This document shows positions 9,603-17,953 of a stretch of DNA of 64,000 bases, in pieces. This DNA comes from an uncultured Alphaproteobacteria bacterium (GTDB lineage Bacteria; Pseudomonadota; Alphaproteobacteria; UBA11222): the NCBI GenBank assembly GCA_947258435.1, contig CAMYID010000018.1, positions 92,347 to 156,346 on the forward strand. The letters run 5' to 3'. Position 1 is the first letter of the stretch, and each line of letters starts with the position of its first letter. A program made the translations under genes and the position numbers. The notes below the pieces were generated by a model, which had not been told where the DNA came from, made no database searches, and was given only the letters and a program-made list of their open reading frames with translations.

Positions 9603-9641
9603 CCGGCCCGGCAAGGCGCAACCGCCGGCCGGGCCGGCTTT
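9603..9641 (+). terminator. rho-independent terminator after the small secreted protein gene
   Basis: Perfect 10-bp GC stem, CCGGCCCGGC (9603-9612) pairing with GCCGGGCCGG (9628-9637), with a 15-nt loop and followed by CTTTAATT. Confidence 0.6.
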
Positions 9642-9720
9642 AATTCAAGGCGTAAAACCGAACCGGGCGGCATCTTCGCCAAGAAACACCTGACCCGTCG
9701 ATTTTCTGTCACAGTCATCC

Positions 9721-9748
9721 CCTAATATGGAGCTGTACCTAATATAGG
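9721..9748 (+). promoter_or_regulatory. direct repeat CCTAATAT upstream of the phoX-like gene
   Basis: CCTAATATGG (9721-9730) and CCTAATATAGG (9738-9748) are 17 bp apart, ending 16 bp before the GTG start. They could be tandem regulator half-sites or overlapping -10 elements. A true Pho box is not present. Confidence 0.4.
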
Positions 9749-9764
9749 TCTGCGGGAGGGCGAG

Positions 9765-11738
9765 GTGACGACCAACAGAAGGATGACTGGGATGGCACAG
9801 AGAAATTCGACAAGAGCTTCGGGCCAAACGGAAAAAACATCTGTCACTTGCGCAACACGCCCACTCATGGCGGACATCATTGCGCAGCGAATTAGCCGCC
9901 GGCAGGCACTGGGGGGCATTGCCGCCTCCAGCATACTAAGCCTGACCACGACGAAGCCGGCTTTCGGGCAGGCGCGCTCCAGCCTGAATTTCACCGAAAT
10001 CGCCCATGGCTATGACACAGATTTCCATGTGCCCGAAGAACATAAGCCGCAAATTCTGATCCGTTGGGGCGATCCGCTTTTCCCCGATGCACCGGCGTTC
10101 GATCCGCTGCGCCAGACGGCCAGCGCACAATCCCGGCAGTTTGGCTACAATAACGATTTCGTTGCCTTTCTGCCCCTGCCGCATCCGACCGGGCGCGCCG
10201 ATCATGGGCTGCTTTGCGTCAACCACGAATTCACCAACGCCAACCTGATGTTTCCCGATATCGGAAATGACCAGGACCGGGCGATGCTGAGCGCCGAGCA
10301 GGTCAATACCGAAATGGCGGCCCATGGCCATTCAATCGTCGAGGTCAGGCAACGCGGCGGCAATTGGGAAACGGTCCTGGACAGCCCCTTTAACCGGCGC
10401 ATCACAGCCCTTGAAACGGAGATGAATATGACCGGCCCGGCGGCGGGTCATGCGCGCCTGAAAACGGCAGCGGACCCTGAAGGCCGCAAGGTCATTGGTA
10501 CACTGAATAATTGTGCGGGCGGCGTGACCCCCTGGGGAACCGTGCTGATCGCGGAGGAGAATTTCCACGCCTATTTCGCCGGCGATCCCGATAAAACGGC
10601 CCAGGCTGAGAACCACAAGAAATATGGCATGCGGGGCAAGCCGCGCTTTCAGTGGGGCCGGTTTCACGAGCGCTTCGATCTGGAGAAAACTCCCAACGAG
10701 CCGAACCGGTTTGGATGGATTGTCGAAGTCGACCCATATAATCCACGCCACATTCCGCAGAAGCACACCGCACTTGGCCGCTTCAAACATGAAGGGGCAA
10801 CCACCGCGATTGCGCCCGATGGCCGCGTCGTCGTCTATAGCGGTGATGATGAGCGGTTTGAATATCTCTACCGCTTTATCAGCGACGGCCGCTATGACAG
10901 CGAAAAAAGATCGCAGAATATGCGGCTGCTGCAATCCGGCACATTGTCGGTTGCCCGCTTTAACGAAGACGGAAGCTTGCAGTGGCTGCCCCTTGTCTGG
11001 GGGGAAGGCCCGCTTACACCCGAAAACGGCTTTGCAAGCCAGGCCGACATTCTGATCGAGACGCGGCGCGCCGCCGATCTGCTTGGCGCAACACCGATGG
11101 ACCGGCCCGAGGATGTGGAAACAAACCCGGTTTCAGGCTCGGTCTTCCTGATGCTGACCAACAATACCAGACGCCAGGCTGACGCCACCCATCCGGCCAA
11201 TCCGCGAGCACGGAACCGCCACGGCCATATTCTGGAACTGATTCCGCCAGGCGGGGCGGGCCGGGGCGCCGATCATGCCGCGGCAACATATCAGTGGGAA
11301 ATTCTGCTGATGGCGGGCAATCCCGACGAAACGGCGGATGGCGCGCGCTATCATGCGGGAATTTCGCCCCATGGCTGGCTGTCCAATCCCGATAATTGCG
11401 CCTTCGATCATCGCGGCAGATTATGGATTGCAACTGACGGCGCACCCAAGTCAGGCTTTGCAGACGGTCTATGGGCCTGCGATGTGGAGGGGCCCGGCCG
11501 GGCGCTGACCAGGCACTTCCTGCGCACTCCGCGCGGGGCCGAACTGTGCGGGCCCTGTTTCACCCCCGATGATCGCAGCCTGTTTGTGGCGGTGCAGCAT
11601 CCGGGGGCGGAAGCCGGATCGGACTTTCACAACCCCAGCACCCGCTGGCCCGACTTCAGCCCGGAGATGCCGCCGCGGCCGGCAATCGTTGCGGTCACCG
11701 CCGGCGGACAGCCGATCGGCAACCCGCATATCGGATAA
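9765..11738 (+). CDS. PhoX-like alkaline phosphatase (DUF839), Tat-exported
   Basis: 657 residues. The N-terminus carries a twin-arginine signal (SRRQALGG at about 44-51, then a hydrophobic run ending KPAFGQA), as expected for PhoX, a Ca2+/Fe3+-dependent phosphatase that folds in the cytoplasm before export. PhoX/DUF839 landmarks follow: NNCAGGVTPWGT and EENFHAYF, then GWIVEVDPYNP, YSGDDERFEYLYRF and LCGPCFTPDDRSLFVAVQHPG. The GTG at 9765 is kept as start because GGGAGG precedes it and long pre-Tat extensions are normal in PhoX; ATG 9867 (MADIIAQRISRRQ) is the alternative. Some DUF839 proteins are not phosphatases, so activity is inferred. Confidence 0.85.
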   Translation: MTTNRRMTGMAQRNSTRASGQTEKTSVTCATRPLMADIIAQRISRRQALGGIAASSILSLTTTKPAFGQARSSLNFTEIAHGYDTDFHVPEEHKPQILIRWGDPLFPDAPAFDPLRQTASAQSRQFGYNNDFVAFLPLPHPTGRADHGLLCVNHEFTNANLMFPDIGNDQDRAMLSAEQVNTEMAAHGHSIVEVRQRGGNWETVLDSPFNRRITALETEMNMTGPAAGHARLKTAADPEGRKVIGTLNNCAGGVTPWGTVLIAEENFHAYFAGDPDKTAQAENHKKYGMRGKPRFQWGRFHERFDLEKTPNEPNRFGWIVEVDPYNPRHIPQKHTALGRFKHEGATTAIAPDGRVVVYSGDDERFEYLYRFISDGRYDSEKRSQNMRLLQSGTLSVARFNEDGSLQWLPLVWGEGPLTPENGFASQADILIETRRAADLLGATPMDRPEDVETNPVSGSVFLMLTNNTRRQADATHPANPRARNRHGHILELIPPGGAGRGADHAAATYQWEILLMAGNPDETADGARYHAGISPHGWLSNPDNCAFDHRGRLWIATDGAPKSGFADGLWACDVEGPGRALTRHFLRTPRGAELCGPCFTPDDRSLFVAVQHPGAEAGSDFHNPSTRWPDFSPEMPPRPAIVAVTAGGQPIGNPHIG

Positions 11739-11779
11739 GGCCGCATATCGGATAAGGCCGCATATCGGATAAGGCCGCA
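11725..11779 (+). repeat. 17-bp tandem repeat, 3.2 copies, spanning the phoX-like stop codon
   Basis: Three identical units CGCATATCGGATAAGGC (11725-11741, 11742-11758, 11759-11775) plus the first few bases of a fourth. The stop TAA of the phoX-like gene is inside the first unit. Since 17 is not a multiple of 3, extra copies lie outside the coding frame. Confidence 0.9.
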
Positions 11780-11862
11780 GGCAGGGAGGAAATGGCGGAC
11801 CTGATTGAGCCCCAGGCCCGCGGACGGCCACGCGCCGCAAGGCAAAGCCCCCGGCGCGGGCC

Positions 11863-11890
11863 TTGACATCTGTCGCATACAGCCAATATT
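11863..11890 (+). promoter_or_regulatory. sigma-70 promoter of the arsR-CDF operon
   Basis: A perfect -35 TTGACA (11863-11868) and -10 AATATT (11885-11890) are 16 bp apart. The -10 box is also the left arm of the operator at 11885-11910, so repressor binding would block RNA polymerase. Confidence 0.75.
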
Positions 11891-11910
11891 CAAATAATTA
11901 CTTGAATATT
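11885..11910. promoter_or_regulatory. ArsR/SmtB-type operator
   Basis: A 26-bp near-perfect inverted repeat: arms AATATTCAAA and TTGAATATT around TAATTAC, with one mismatched base pair. AT-rich imperfect repeats with TTCAA/TTGAA cores are typical of zinc-sensing SmtB/CzrA operators. It lies 15 bp in front of the arsR start and overlaps the -10 box. Confidence 0.75.
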
Positions 11911-11924
11911 TGAAAGCTGACTGA

Positions 11925-12245
11925 TTGCAGACGACAGAAGTACCGCGCCTGACCACCGACCAGATCGGAAACCTGGCTGAGATGTGTAAGGTCATGGGCG
12001 ATCCGACGCGGCTGCGGATCCTGCTAAGCTGCCTGGATTTCCCGCACAGCGTGGGCGAAATCGCGCAGCGTCTGGGGATTTCCGACGCCCTTGCCAGCCA
12101 TCATTTACGTAATCTCAAGGCGGCGCGTCTAGTAAGGGGTGAACGACGCGGCCAGCGGGTTTTCCATATCGCCGCCGACGCCCATGTCCGCAGTTTCGTG
12201 CTCGATATGTGCGACCATGTCACGGAGGTGCGCGACGATGGCTGA
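11925..12245 (+). CDS. ArsR/SmtB-family zinc-responsive repressor
   Basis: 106 residues starting at TTG 11925; an in-frame stop lies directly upstream, so no longer form exists. It is a winged-helix repressor (recognition helix around ISDALASHHLRNLK). The alpha-5 metal site of SmtB/CzrA is present in exact spacing: D85-x-H87-x10-H98-x2-E101, the set that binds Zn(II) across the dimer in SmtB. The alpha-3N cysteine motif of ArsR/CadC is absent (C21 and C36 do not form it). It overlaps the downstream CDF exporter by 8 bp, so the operon should be derepressed by zinc. Confidence 0.9.
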   Translation: MQTTEVPRLTTDQIGNLAEMCKVMGDPTRLRILLSCLDFPHSVGEIAQRLGISDALASHHLRNLKAARLVRGERRGQRVFHIAADAHVRSFVLDMCDHVTEVRDDG

Positions 12246-13212
12246 TCAGCTGCCCCCCTCAGATCGGGAAATGCCGGCCGCCAGTTCCGGGCCTTCACAT
12301 TCGCATGATCCTCACCCTCATCACGGTCATCATCTGCATCTGAACCCCGAGGGCGGGCCGGAAAATCAACGGCGCGTCCTGTTCGCCATGCTGCTCACCG
12401 GCGGGTTCATGTTTGCCGAAGTGATTGGCGGGCTGCTGTCAGGGTCGCTTGCGCTGCTGGCGGATGCGGGGCACATGCTGACCGACAGCGCGGCACTGGC
12501 GCTGGCATGGCTGGCTTTTCAGATTGCGCGACGCCCCGCCGATGCGCGCCGGTCATTCGGCTATCGCCGTTTCGAAGTGCTTGCTGCCTTCGCCAACGGG
12601 CTGGCCCTGTTCGCCATCGTCGCCTGGATCCTTTTCGAGGCCGTACAGCGGCTGACGAATCCGGTGGAGATTCACGGTGCGCCGATGCTCGGGGTGGCGG
12701 CGGTCGGGCTTGTCGTAAACATCATCGCATTGAAGATTCTGCATCAGGATCATACGGAAAATATCAATATCCGTGGCGCGCGCATGCATGTGCTGAGCGA
12801 TCTGCTTGGTTCTGTCGCCGCCATCGCCGCGGCGCTTGTCATTCTCGCAACAGGGTGGACGCCGATCGATCCGTTATTATCGATGCTTGTTGCAGTGCTT
12901 ATTATGCGCGGTGCCTGGAAGCTGCTGCAACAGTCAACGCATATCCTGCTTGAGGGCACCCCGGATGATATCAACCGCGAGGCGGTGCGCCGGCATCTGA
13001 CCGAAACCATGCCGGAGCTGATCGATGTGCATCACATTCATGCCTGGTCGTTGAGCGACAGCCAGACGGTGATGACCCTGCATGCGCAGATCCCGGAACA
13101 GTCCGATCAGGCGGCCCTGCTGAAACGCATGAAATCGGTGCTCGCACAGCGTTTCAATGTGAGCCATGCGACAATACAGCTCGAGCCCTGCGGCTGCCCG
13201 GACCGACATTGA
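12238..13212 (+). CDS. CDF-family zinc/cobalt/cadmium exporter
   Basis: 324 residues from ATG 12238, preceded by GGAGG at about 9 nt. The cation diffusion facilitator is an inner-membrane metal/proton antiporter with six transmembrane helices. The cytosolic N-terminus has a His-rich run (residues 21-34), then the transport-site pairs H79/D83 (AGHMLTD) and H184/D188 (HVLSDLLGS) in helices 2 and 5, and a C-terminal ferredoxin-like domain (VHHIHAWSLSDSQTVMTLH). Overlap with the zinc-type ArsR gene makes zinc export the most likely role. It resembles CzcD/ZitB. Confidence 0.93.
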   Translation: MADQLPPSDREMPAASSGPSHSHDPHPHHGHHLHLNPEGGPENQRRVLFAMLLTGGFMFAEVIGGLLSGSLALLADAGHMLTDSAALALAWLAFQIARRPADARRSFGYRRFEVLAAFANGLALFAIVAWILFEAVQRLTNPVEIHGAPMLGVAAVGLVVNIIALKILHQDHTENINIRGARMHVLSDLLGSVAAIAAALVILATGWTPIDPLLSMLVAVLIMRGAWKLLQQSTHILLEGTPDDINREAVRRHLTETMPELIDVHHIHAWSLSDSQTVMTLHAQIPEQSDQAALLKRMKSVLAQRFNVSHATIQLEPCGCPDRH

Positions 13213-13345
13213 TGCTGGCAGCCGCAACAGGGTTCGCGTACCATCAGGCAGCCGGGCAGCCGGGCAGGATGGCCAGCGGAGCAGGATGAATAACAGGCTG
13301 TGATAAGTTCGCCCATCACGCCGACTTGAGGCAGGAGTGCAGCAA

Positions 13346-13648
13346 ATGGCCGCAAACAGCAGATTTTCGAAAGGGGGCAGCAGCGCGTTCCTCAAGACAT
13401 TGAAGACGCAGCGCAGCAGCCGGGACTCCCTTGACCGGGCCATACCGATCCTTGCGGATCTGCAAAGCGGCGACACAAAGACAGACGAGCTGCAGAAGAA
13501 ATATCCGCTGGCGGAAAGGGTCGTGGCCGGGCTGGTAGCCGACGGGCTTGTCACCTTTTGCGATATTGGCGGCGAGCAGGGTGTCCGCCTGACCGAAAAT
13601 GGTAAGGAATTCGTCAAGCGCGGCGCCCGCATTTCATCGAAATTCTAG
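13346..13648 (+). CDS. small winged-helix-like protein, function unknown
   Basis: 100 residues from ATG 13346 (AGGAG 8 nt upstream; an in-frame GTG at 13337 is less well placed). The first 35 residues are basic and Ser-rich. The rest (about 40-92) has the helix-helix-turn-strand pattern of a small winged helix: TDELQKKYPLAERVVAGLVADG, then a strand pair and LTENGKEFVKRG. LTxxG-type endings are common in wHTH proteins. I cannot name the family. It sits 70 bp upstream of a membrane protein of equally unknown function and may be co-transcribed with it. Confidence 0.55.
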   Translation: MAANSRFSKGGSSAFLKTLKTQRSSRDSLDRAIPILADLQSGDTKTDELQKKYPLAERVVAGLVADGLVTFCDIGGEQGVRLTENGKEFVKRGARISSKF

Positions 13649-13718
13649 GTATTCCGCGCATCGGTCGGCAGGGGAGATATCGCAAACACCGGCCAAAGCG
13701 CGGCATAAGGGGGAAATC

Positions 13719-14717
13719 ATGGAGATCGTCTGGCTGGGTGTGCCGTTATGGGGATATGTGGTTGTCGGGCTGCTTGGCGCGCTTGTGGGCATCGCGGAGC
13801 TGATTTCGCGCTATCCTGATTCGCCGCTACGCGCGGTAGCGACCCCGCCAGGTATATTCTACGCCAGCATCAATCTGTTGGCGGCGATTGCCGCGCTGGT
13901 GATCGGCGCGGTGCTGTCCGACACCAGACCTGTCCCCCATCTCACACCTCACGGCGAGGTGATGATCTTCCTGACAGAGGATCTGCTGCTGCTGCTTGCA
14001 ACAGCGGGCTTCGGTGCGCTTGCCTTCCTGCGCACCAAGCTGATCACATTGCGCGTTGGCGATGCGGATATCGGGGTCGGGCCGAGCTTCATCCTCGATA
14101 CCCTGCTGCATGCCGCCGATCGCGCGGTGGATCGCGCCCGCGCCGAACCCCGCGCGCAGCTTATCAGCGATATTATGGCGCCGGTATCCTTTGAAGAAGC
14201 AAAACTGGTTCTGCCGACTTACTGCTTTGCGATCATGCAGAATGTCTCGGTCGAGGAGCAGCAGAAGGTCGCCCTGGAAATCGAGGCGCTGTCCGGCGTC
14301 GATATGCCAGACCGGGTCAAGGCGCTTAATCTCGGCTTGCTGCTGCTCAATATTGTGGGCGCGCATGTGTTGCGGATCGCGGTCCAGAATCTTGAACAGG
14401 AGTTTGCCGCTGCCGGGCGCGTGCTGGAATCGGTCGAGCAGGAAATGGAGGGGATCGATTTCGACATTGCGATTGTCAATCTTACTCCCCTTTGCGCGGA
14501 ACTTGCAGACATGCCCGAGGAACAGCAGATCGAGGTGGAATATGAAGTGCAGCGCATGAAAGCCCTGTCACTGACCGATCAGACGCGGCGCTATCTTTAC
14601 GGCCTGTTCCTGATCAAGACCTTCGGCGCGGATATCGTCTCAAAGGCGATCAAGGCGATCCGCGACGACATCTCCCTATCCACTGCGGCACGGCCATTAC
14701 CGCCCCGGCAGGGGTGA
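13719..14717 (+). CDS. membrane protein with large helical cytoplasmic part, unknown family
   Basis: 332 residues from ATG 13719, with AAGGGGG before it. Three hydrophobic helices are visible: about 8-27 (GYVVVGLLGALVGIAEL), 46-66 (YASINLLAAIAALVIGAVL) and 80-100 (FLTEDLLLLLATAGFGALAFL). The remaining 230 residues are soluble, helical and acidic, with a middle hydrophobic patch (LNLGLLLLNIVGAHVLRIAV) that may be buried rather than membrane-spanning. No catalytic motif is recognised. It does not resemble a known transporter or channel. Linked to the small winged-helix gene in front and a DUF35 gene behind. Confidence 0.6.
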   Translation: MEIVWLGVPLWGYVVVGLLGALVGIAELISRYPDSPLRAVATPPGIFYASINLLAAIAALVIGAVLSDTRPVPHLTPHGEVMIFLTEDLLLLLATAGFGALAFLRTKLITLRVGDADIGVGPSFILDTLLHAADRAVDRARAEPRAQLISDIMAPVSFEEAKLVLPTYCFAIMQNVSVEEQQKVALEIEALSGVDMPDRVKALNLGLLLLNIVGAHVLRIAVQNLEQEFAAAGRVLESVEQEMEGIDFDIAIVNLTPLCAELADMPEEQQIEVEYEVQRMKALSLTDQTRRYLYGLFLIKTFGADIVSKAIKAIRDDISLSTAARPLPPRQG

Positions 14718-14788
14718 TTTTGCTGTTCGCTACTCCCCTGTCTACGCTAGGCTGAGCCCGACAATGATAAACAAAGGGATAGGCGGAA

Positions 14789-15208
14789 ATGGCCAAAGGC
14801 AAGAAGTTTTCTCCGGTGCCGACACCGGAAACCCAGCATTACTGGGACGGGGCGAAGCGCGGCGAATTGCTGATCCAGCAATGCGATGATTGCAGCACCC
14901 ATTATTTTCCGCCCCGCCCTTTCTGCCCGAATTGCGGCTCACGTAATGTCAAGGTGAAGAAGGCCAGCGGCAAGGCCACGCTTTACAGCTATGTGATCAG
15001 CCACATGCTGCGCCCCGGGCAGGAAGACCCCTTTGCCATCGCGGTCGTCGAGCTTGAGGAAGGCCCGCGCATGATGACTAATATCGTCGATTGCCCGCAA
15101 ACACCCGAAGCGCTGCTGCTCGATATGCCGCTTGAGGTCACGTTTGAGGAATGGGATGAAACGATCACCCTGCCGAAATTCAAACCCGCGGGAGGGGCAA
15201 CATCATGA
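14789..15208 (+). CDS. DUF35 OB-fold / zinc-ribbon protein, thiolase partner
   Basis: 139 residues. The N-terminal rubredoxin-like zinc ribbon has two CxxC pairs (CDDC at about 32-35 and CPNC at about 45-48), followed by an OB-fold (SYVISHMLRPG, FAIAVVELEEGPRMMTNIV). Such proteins pair with SCP2-type thiolases or Ltp2-like aldolases and supply a CoA-binding surface. The stop overlaps the start of the next gene by 4 bp (ATGA), so this is a two-gene translationally coupled unit. A second such pair is at 48.1-49.6 kb. Confidence 0.9.
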   Translation: MAKGKKFSPVPTPETQHYWDGAKRGELLIQQCDDCSTHYFPPRPFCPNCGSRNVKVKKASGKATLYSYVISHMLRPGQEDPFAIAVVELEEGPRMMTNIVDCPQTPEALLLDMPLEVTFEEWDETITLPKFKPAGGATS

Positions 15209-16350
15209 AACCGAAAAGCATAGCGATTGTCGGCGCCGCCGAAACCACCAAACTCGGTGTCGTACCGGAAATGTCGGAACTGATGCTGCACGCGGATGCC
15301 GCGCTCAACGCCATGGCCGATGCAGGCCTTGGCCCTTCCGATATTGACGGGGTGGCAACGGCGGGCCCCTGGCCGACCGACGTCGCCCACTATCTCGGCA
15401 TCACCCCAAGCTGGGTCGACGGGACCATGGTCGGCGGCTGCTCCTTCATGCTGCATGTCCGCCATGCCGCGGCGGCAATCAATGAAGGGCTTTGCAATAC
15501 CGTTCTTGTAACCCATGGGGAAAGCGGGCGCTCACGTGTCGGCGCGCGCGGTTTTGGCGGCGGTGGCGCCACATCCCTTGTCGGCCAGTTCGAGCAGCCT
15601 TACGGCATCATGGGGCCGACCACCATGTTCACCATTCCGGCCCTGCGTTATTGCAAGGAATATGACGTCGGGATCGAAAAACTTGCCAATGTCGCTGTCG
15701 TGCAGCGCGAATGGGCGCATCAGAACCCGCGCGCCAGCCTGCAGGATCTCACCAGCCTCGATGAGGTGATGAATGCACGCATGATCGCCTGGCCATTCAC
15801 CAAGCCGATGTGCTGTCTTGTCACCGATGGCGGCGGTGCGCTGATCCTGACCCGCGCGGACCGTGCACGGGATTTCCCGCAAAAGCCCACCTATATCCTT
15901 GGCACCGGCGAAAGCGTTGAAACGCCGCTGGTCAGCCAGATGGAGGATTTCACCACATCCAGGGCGTTCCGCGTATCGGGGCAGAAGGCCTTCGCGGAAT
16001 CAGGCGTTTCCCATGCCGATGTCGATCATCTGATGATCTATGACGCCTTTGCGCACCTGCCGATTTACGGGCTTGAGGATCTGGGCTTCTGCGAACGCGG
16101 CGAGGGCGCGGATTTCATCTGGGAACGGAATACCGCCCCGGGTGGCAAGCTGCCGGTCAATACAAATGGCGGCGGGCTGAGTTACATGCATTCAGGCATG
16201 TATGGCATGTACGCCCTTCAGGAAGGCGTGCGGCAAATCCGCGGCGTCGCGCCCGCGCAGATATCCGATGTGAAAATTTCCGTCGTGCATGGCGTGGGCG
16301 GCATGTTCGGGGCGAGCGGGACGATCATCCTGGGCAATGAAGCCCCCTGA
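15205..16350 (+). CDS. SCP2-type thiolase-family protein (aldolase or acyltransferase)
   Basis: 381 residues. Thiolase fold without the standard catalytic signatures. At the nucleophile position it reads GGCSF, so a cysteine (C79) is present. The C-terminal half has NTNGGGLSYMHSGMYG (His kept) and VHGVGGMFGASG, where classical thiolases have a CxG motif. With the coupled DUF35 partner this fits the Ltp2/SCP2-like group that cleaves or forms C-C bonds on CoA esters, for example in steroid side-chain or aromatic catabolism. The substrate is unknown. Convergent with the FAD monooxygenase gene downstream. Confidence 0.85.
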   Translation: MKPKSIAIVGAAETTKLGVVPEMSELMLHADAALNAMADAGLGPSDIDGVATAGPWPTDVAHYLGITPSWVDGTMVGGCSFMLHVRHAAAAINEGLCNTVLVTHGESGRSRVGARGFGGGGATSLVGQFEQPYGIMGPTTMFTIPALRYCKEYDVGIEKLANVAVVQREWAHQNPRASLQDLTSLDEVMNARMIAWPFTKPMCCLVTDGGGALILTRADRARDFPQKPTYILGTGESVETPLVSQMEDFTTSRAFRVSGQKAFAESGVSHADVDHLMIYDAFAHLPIYGLEDLGFCERGEGADFIWERNTAPGGKLPVNTNGGGLSYMHSGMYGMYALQEGVRQIRGVAPAQISDVKISVVHGVGGMFGASGTIILGNEAP

Positions 16351-16374
16351 CCCGGCGATGGCGATCGGGTCGCG

Positions 16375-17859
16375 CTATGTGCCGACCAGCGAAAGGCTGG
16401 CAAACAGCGTTGCCCGGTCAGGCCCCGCCTTGCGATCAGCCACCGCGCGATTGCGGCGCGGGCCGCGCGCCCAGATGCGCAGAATACGCCCGACAATGAC
16501 CGGGTCACGCAGGGCGATGCGCGGATCTTCGAGCATGTGAAACCCGCGCATCAACGCCCGGAACACGGTGATATCGGCACGCGAGGCGGGCCCGATTGCC
16601 TGCTCGAGGATATGTCGCCTGACGCGCGCGCGGAACCGTGGCTGATAGTCAGGGTCACGGGCGCGTTCAGCGCGACGGATCGCCTGTGCATCCTGTTTGA
16701 GCATAATGTCGTAATAGGGGCGGATCTCCCGCATCTGCGCTGTATAGTAGGCTTGCGCACGCGCGGCCGGGTCCGCAATCTCTGCAATGATCCCGGCAAG
16801 CAAATGCCCCTGCAAAAACCCCGCTGAGCAACCGCGCCCGTAAAGCGGATTGGTGCGGATAACCGAATCGCCGACCGCAAAGAAGTTGCGCACCACCGGG
16901 CGCGGCCCGCGCATGTAATGCCGCCACAGACTGTCGAGCCGGCCCATGGCAAAGACCTTTCCCCCGGGTTCGGCGCGCCCGGGATCGATCCACGGGCGAA
17001 CACCGGGCAGTTCCGCGCAGACCGCATCAAAGCCCTTCCCCGCGCGCACCAGCGCACGCAGCCCTTCCTCGATTTCGGGCACAGCCAGCGTTACCGAAAA
17101 CCAGCCATTATCGGCGCGGAACACACCGAATTTCAGATAGCCCAGATCCCCCACCGACGGCGCCGCGCCGCGGGGCGGCTCTGTCATGCCGGGGCGTAAC
17201 CTGTAATGGCGGGTAAAATACACAATACCGGCAGGTGCGCTTTCCTCGGCGATCCGCGCACCGGCCTTGCGCAGCAATCCGGGAAAGGGCGAGGTCCGCC
17301 CCGAAGCATCGACAACAAAATCCGCGTGCAATTCCTGCTTTTTCCCCTCACCGAGCCGCACCCCCTGAATGTCGGGAATTGCACTGTCAGGAGTCAGAAC
17401 GAGACCCTGAACCCGGCAGTCCGGCACGATCTTTATACCCGGCTGCGCTGCCGCAAAACGGCGCATGGCAAGCTCAAGCGTTACCCGGCGACTTGAAATC
17501 AACGTAAAATCATCATCTGCGGCAAGCGGGCTGTAACCGGCAAGAAGCTGCGGCGGCAAACCGGTTGAAAATGGCAGTTTTCGCGCACCTGTCCGCAGCA
17601 TGTCATCCAGCAGTTCGGGATAATGATCGCGCAGCAGAATATAAAGCCGCGCAAGGAACACATGTGAATGGCGCAGCTGTGCCACGCCGCGGCGCGGCCA
17701 TTCAGCAAAGGCGCGGTCAGGATCGTCAGTGGCTGGTGCCTGATCCCGGTCAATCACCGTCACGCTGACGCCGTGGCTGGCAAGCGCGATGGCGGTGCCC
17801 AGCCCGGCAATTCCCGCGCCGACAATAATTCCCGTTTCCGGTTGGGCATCCTTCTGCAA
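16375..17859 (-). CDS. FAD-dependent oxidoreductase / monooxygenase
   Basis: 494 residues from TTG 17859, chosen because AGGGGG lies 6 nt before it; GTG 17886 is in frame but has no SD. The FAD-binding GxGxxG motif is at the start (IIVGAGIAGLGTAIALASHG), the second FAD motif is FFAVGDSVIRTNPLYGRGCS (the GD motif of flavin hydroxylases), and DASGRTSPFP lies between them. This matches the p-hydroxybenzoate-hydroxylase/squalene-epoxidase-like superfamily. The C-terminal 100 residues are rich in Arg. The substrate is unknown; the nearby thiolase gene suggests lipid or aromatic chemistry but is convergent. Confidence 0.8.
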   Translation of the reverse strand: MQKDAQPETGIIVGAGIAGLGTAIALASHGVSVTVIDRDQAPATDDPDRAFAEWPRRGVAQLRHSHVFLARLYILLRDHYPELLDDMLRTGARKLPFSTGLPPQLLAGYSPLAADDDFTLISSRRVTLELAMRRFAAAQPGIKIVPDCRVQGLVLTPDSAIPDIQGVRLGEGKKQELHADFVVDASGRTSPFPGLLRKAGARIAEESAPAGIVYFTRHYRLRPGMTEPPRGAAPSVGDLGYLKFGVFRADNGWFSVTLAVPEIEEGLRALVRAGKGFDAVCAELPGVRPWIDPGRAEPGGKVFAMGRLDSLWRHYMRGPRPVVRNFFAVGDSVIRTNPLYGRGCSAGFLQGHLLAGIIAEIADPAARAQAYYTAQMREIRPYYDIMLKQDAQAIRRAERARDPDYQPRFRARVRRHILEQAIGPASRADITVFRALMRGFHMLEDPRIALRDPVIVGRILRIWARGPRRNRAVADRKAGPDRATLFASLSLVGT

Positions 17860-17953
17860 TTGCTGCCCCCTTACGCCTGCAACCACATATGAGTGCGGTT
17901 CAACTGAACCAGCAAACCCAGCTTACAGGGATGACGCGTAAAAACCAGTGCCC

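Noticed and set aside
9706..9718. Possible Pho box (CTGTCACAGTCAT) before the phoX-like gene
   Set aside because: Only one heptamer is good; no second CTGTCAT at the 11-bp period.
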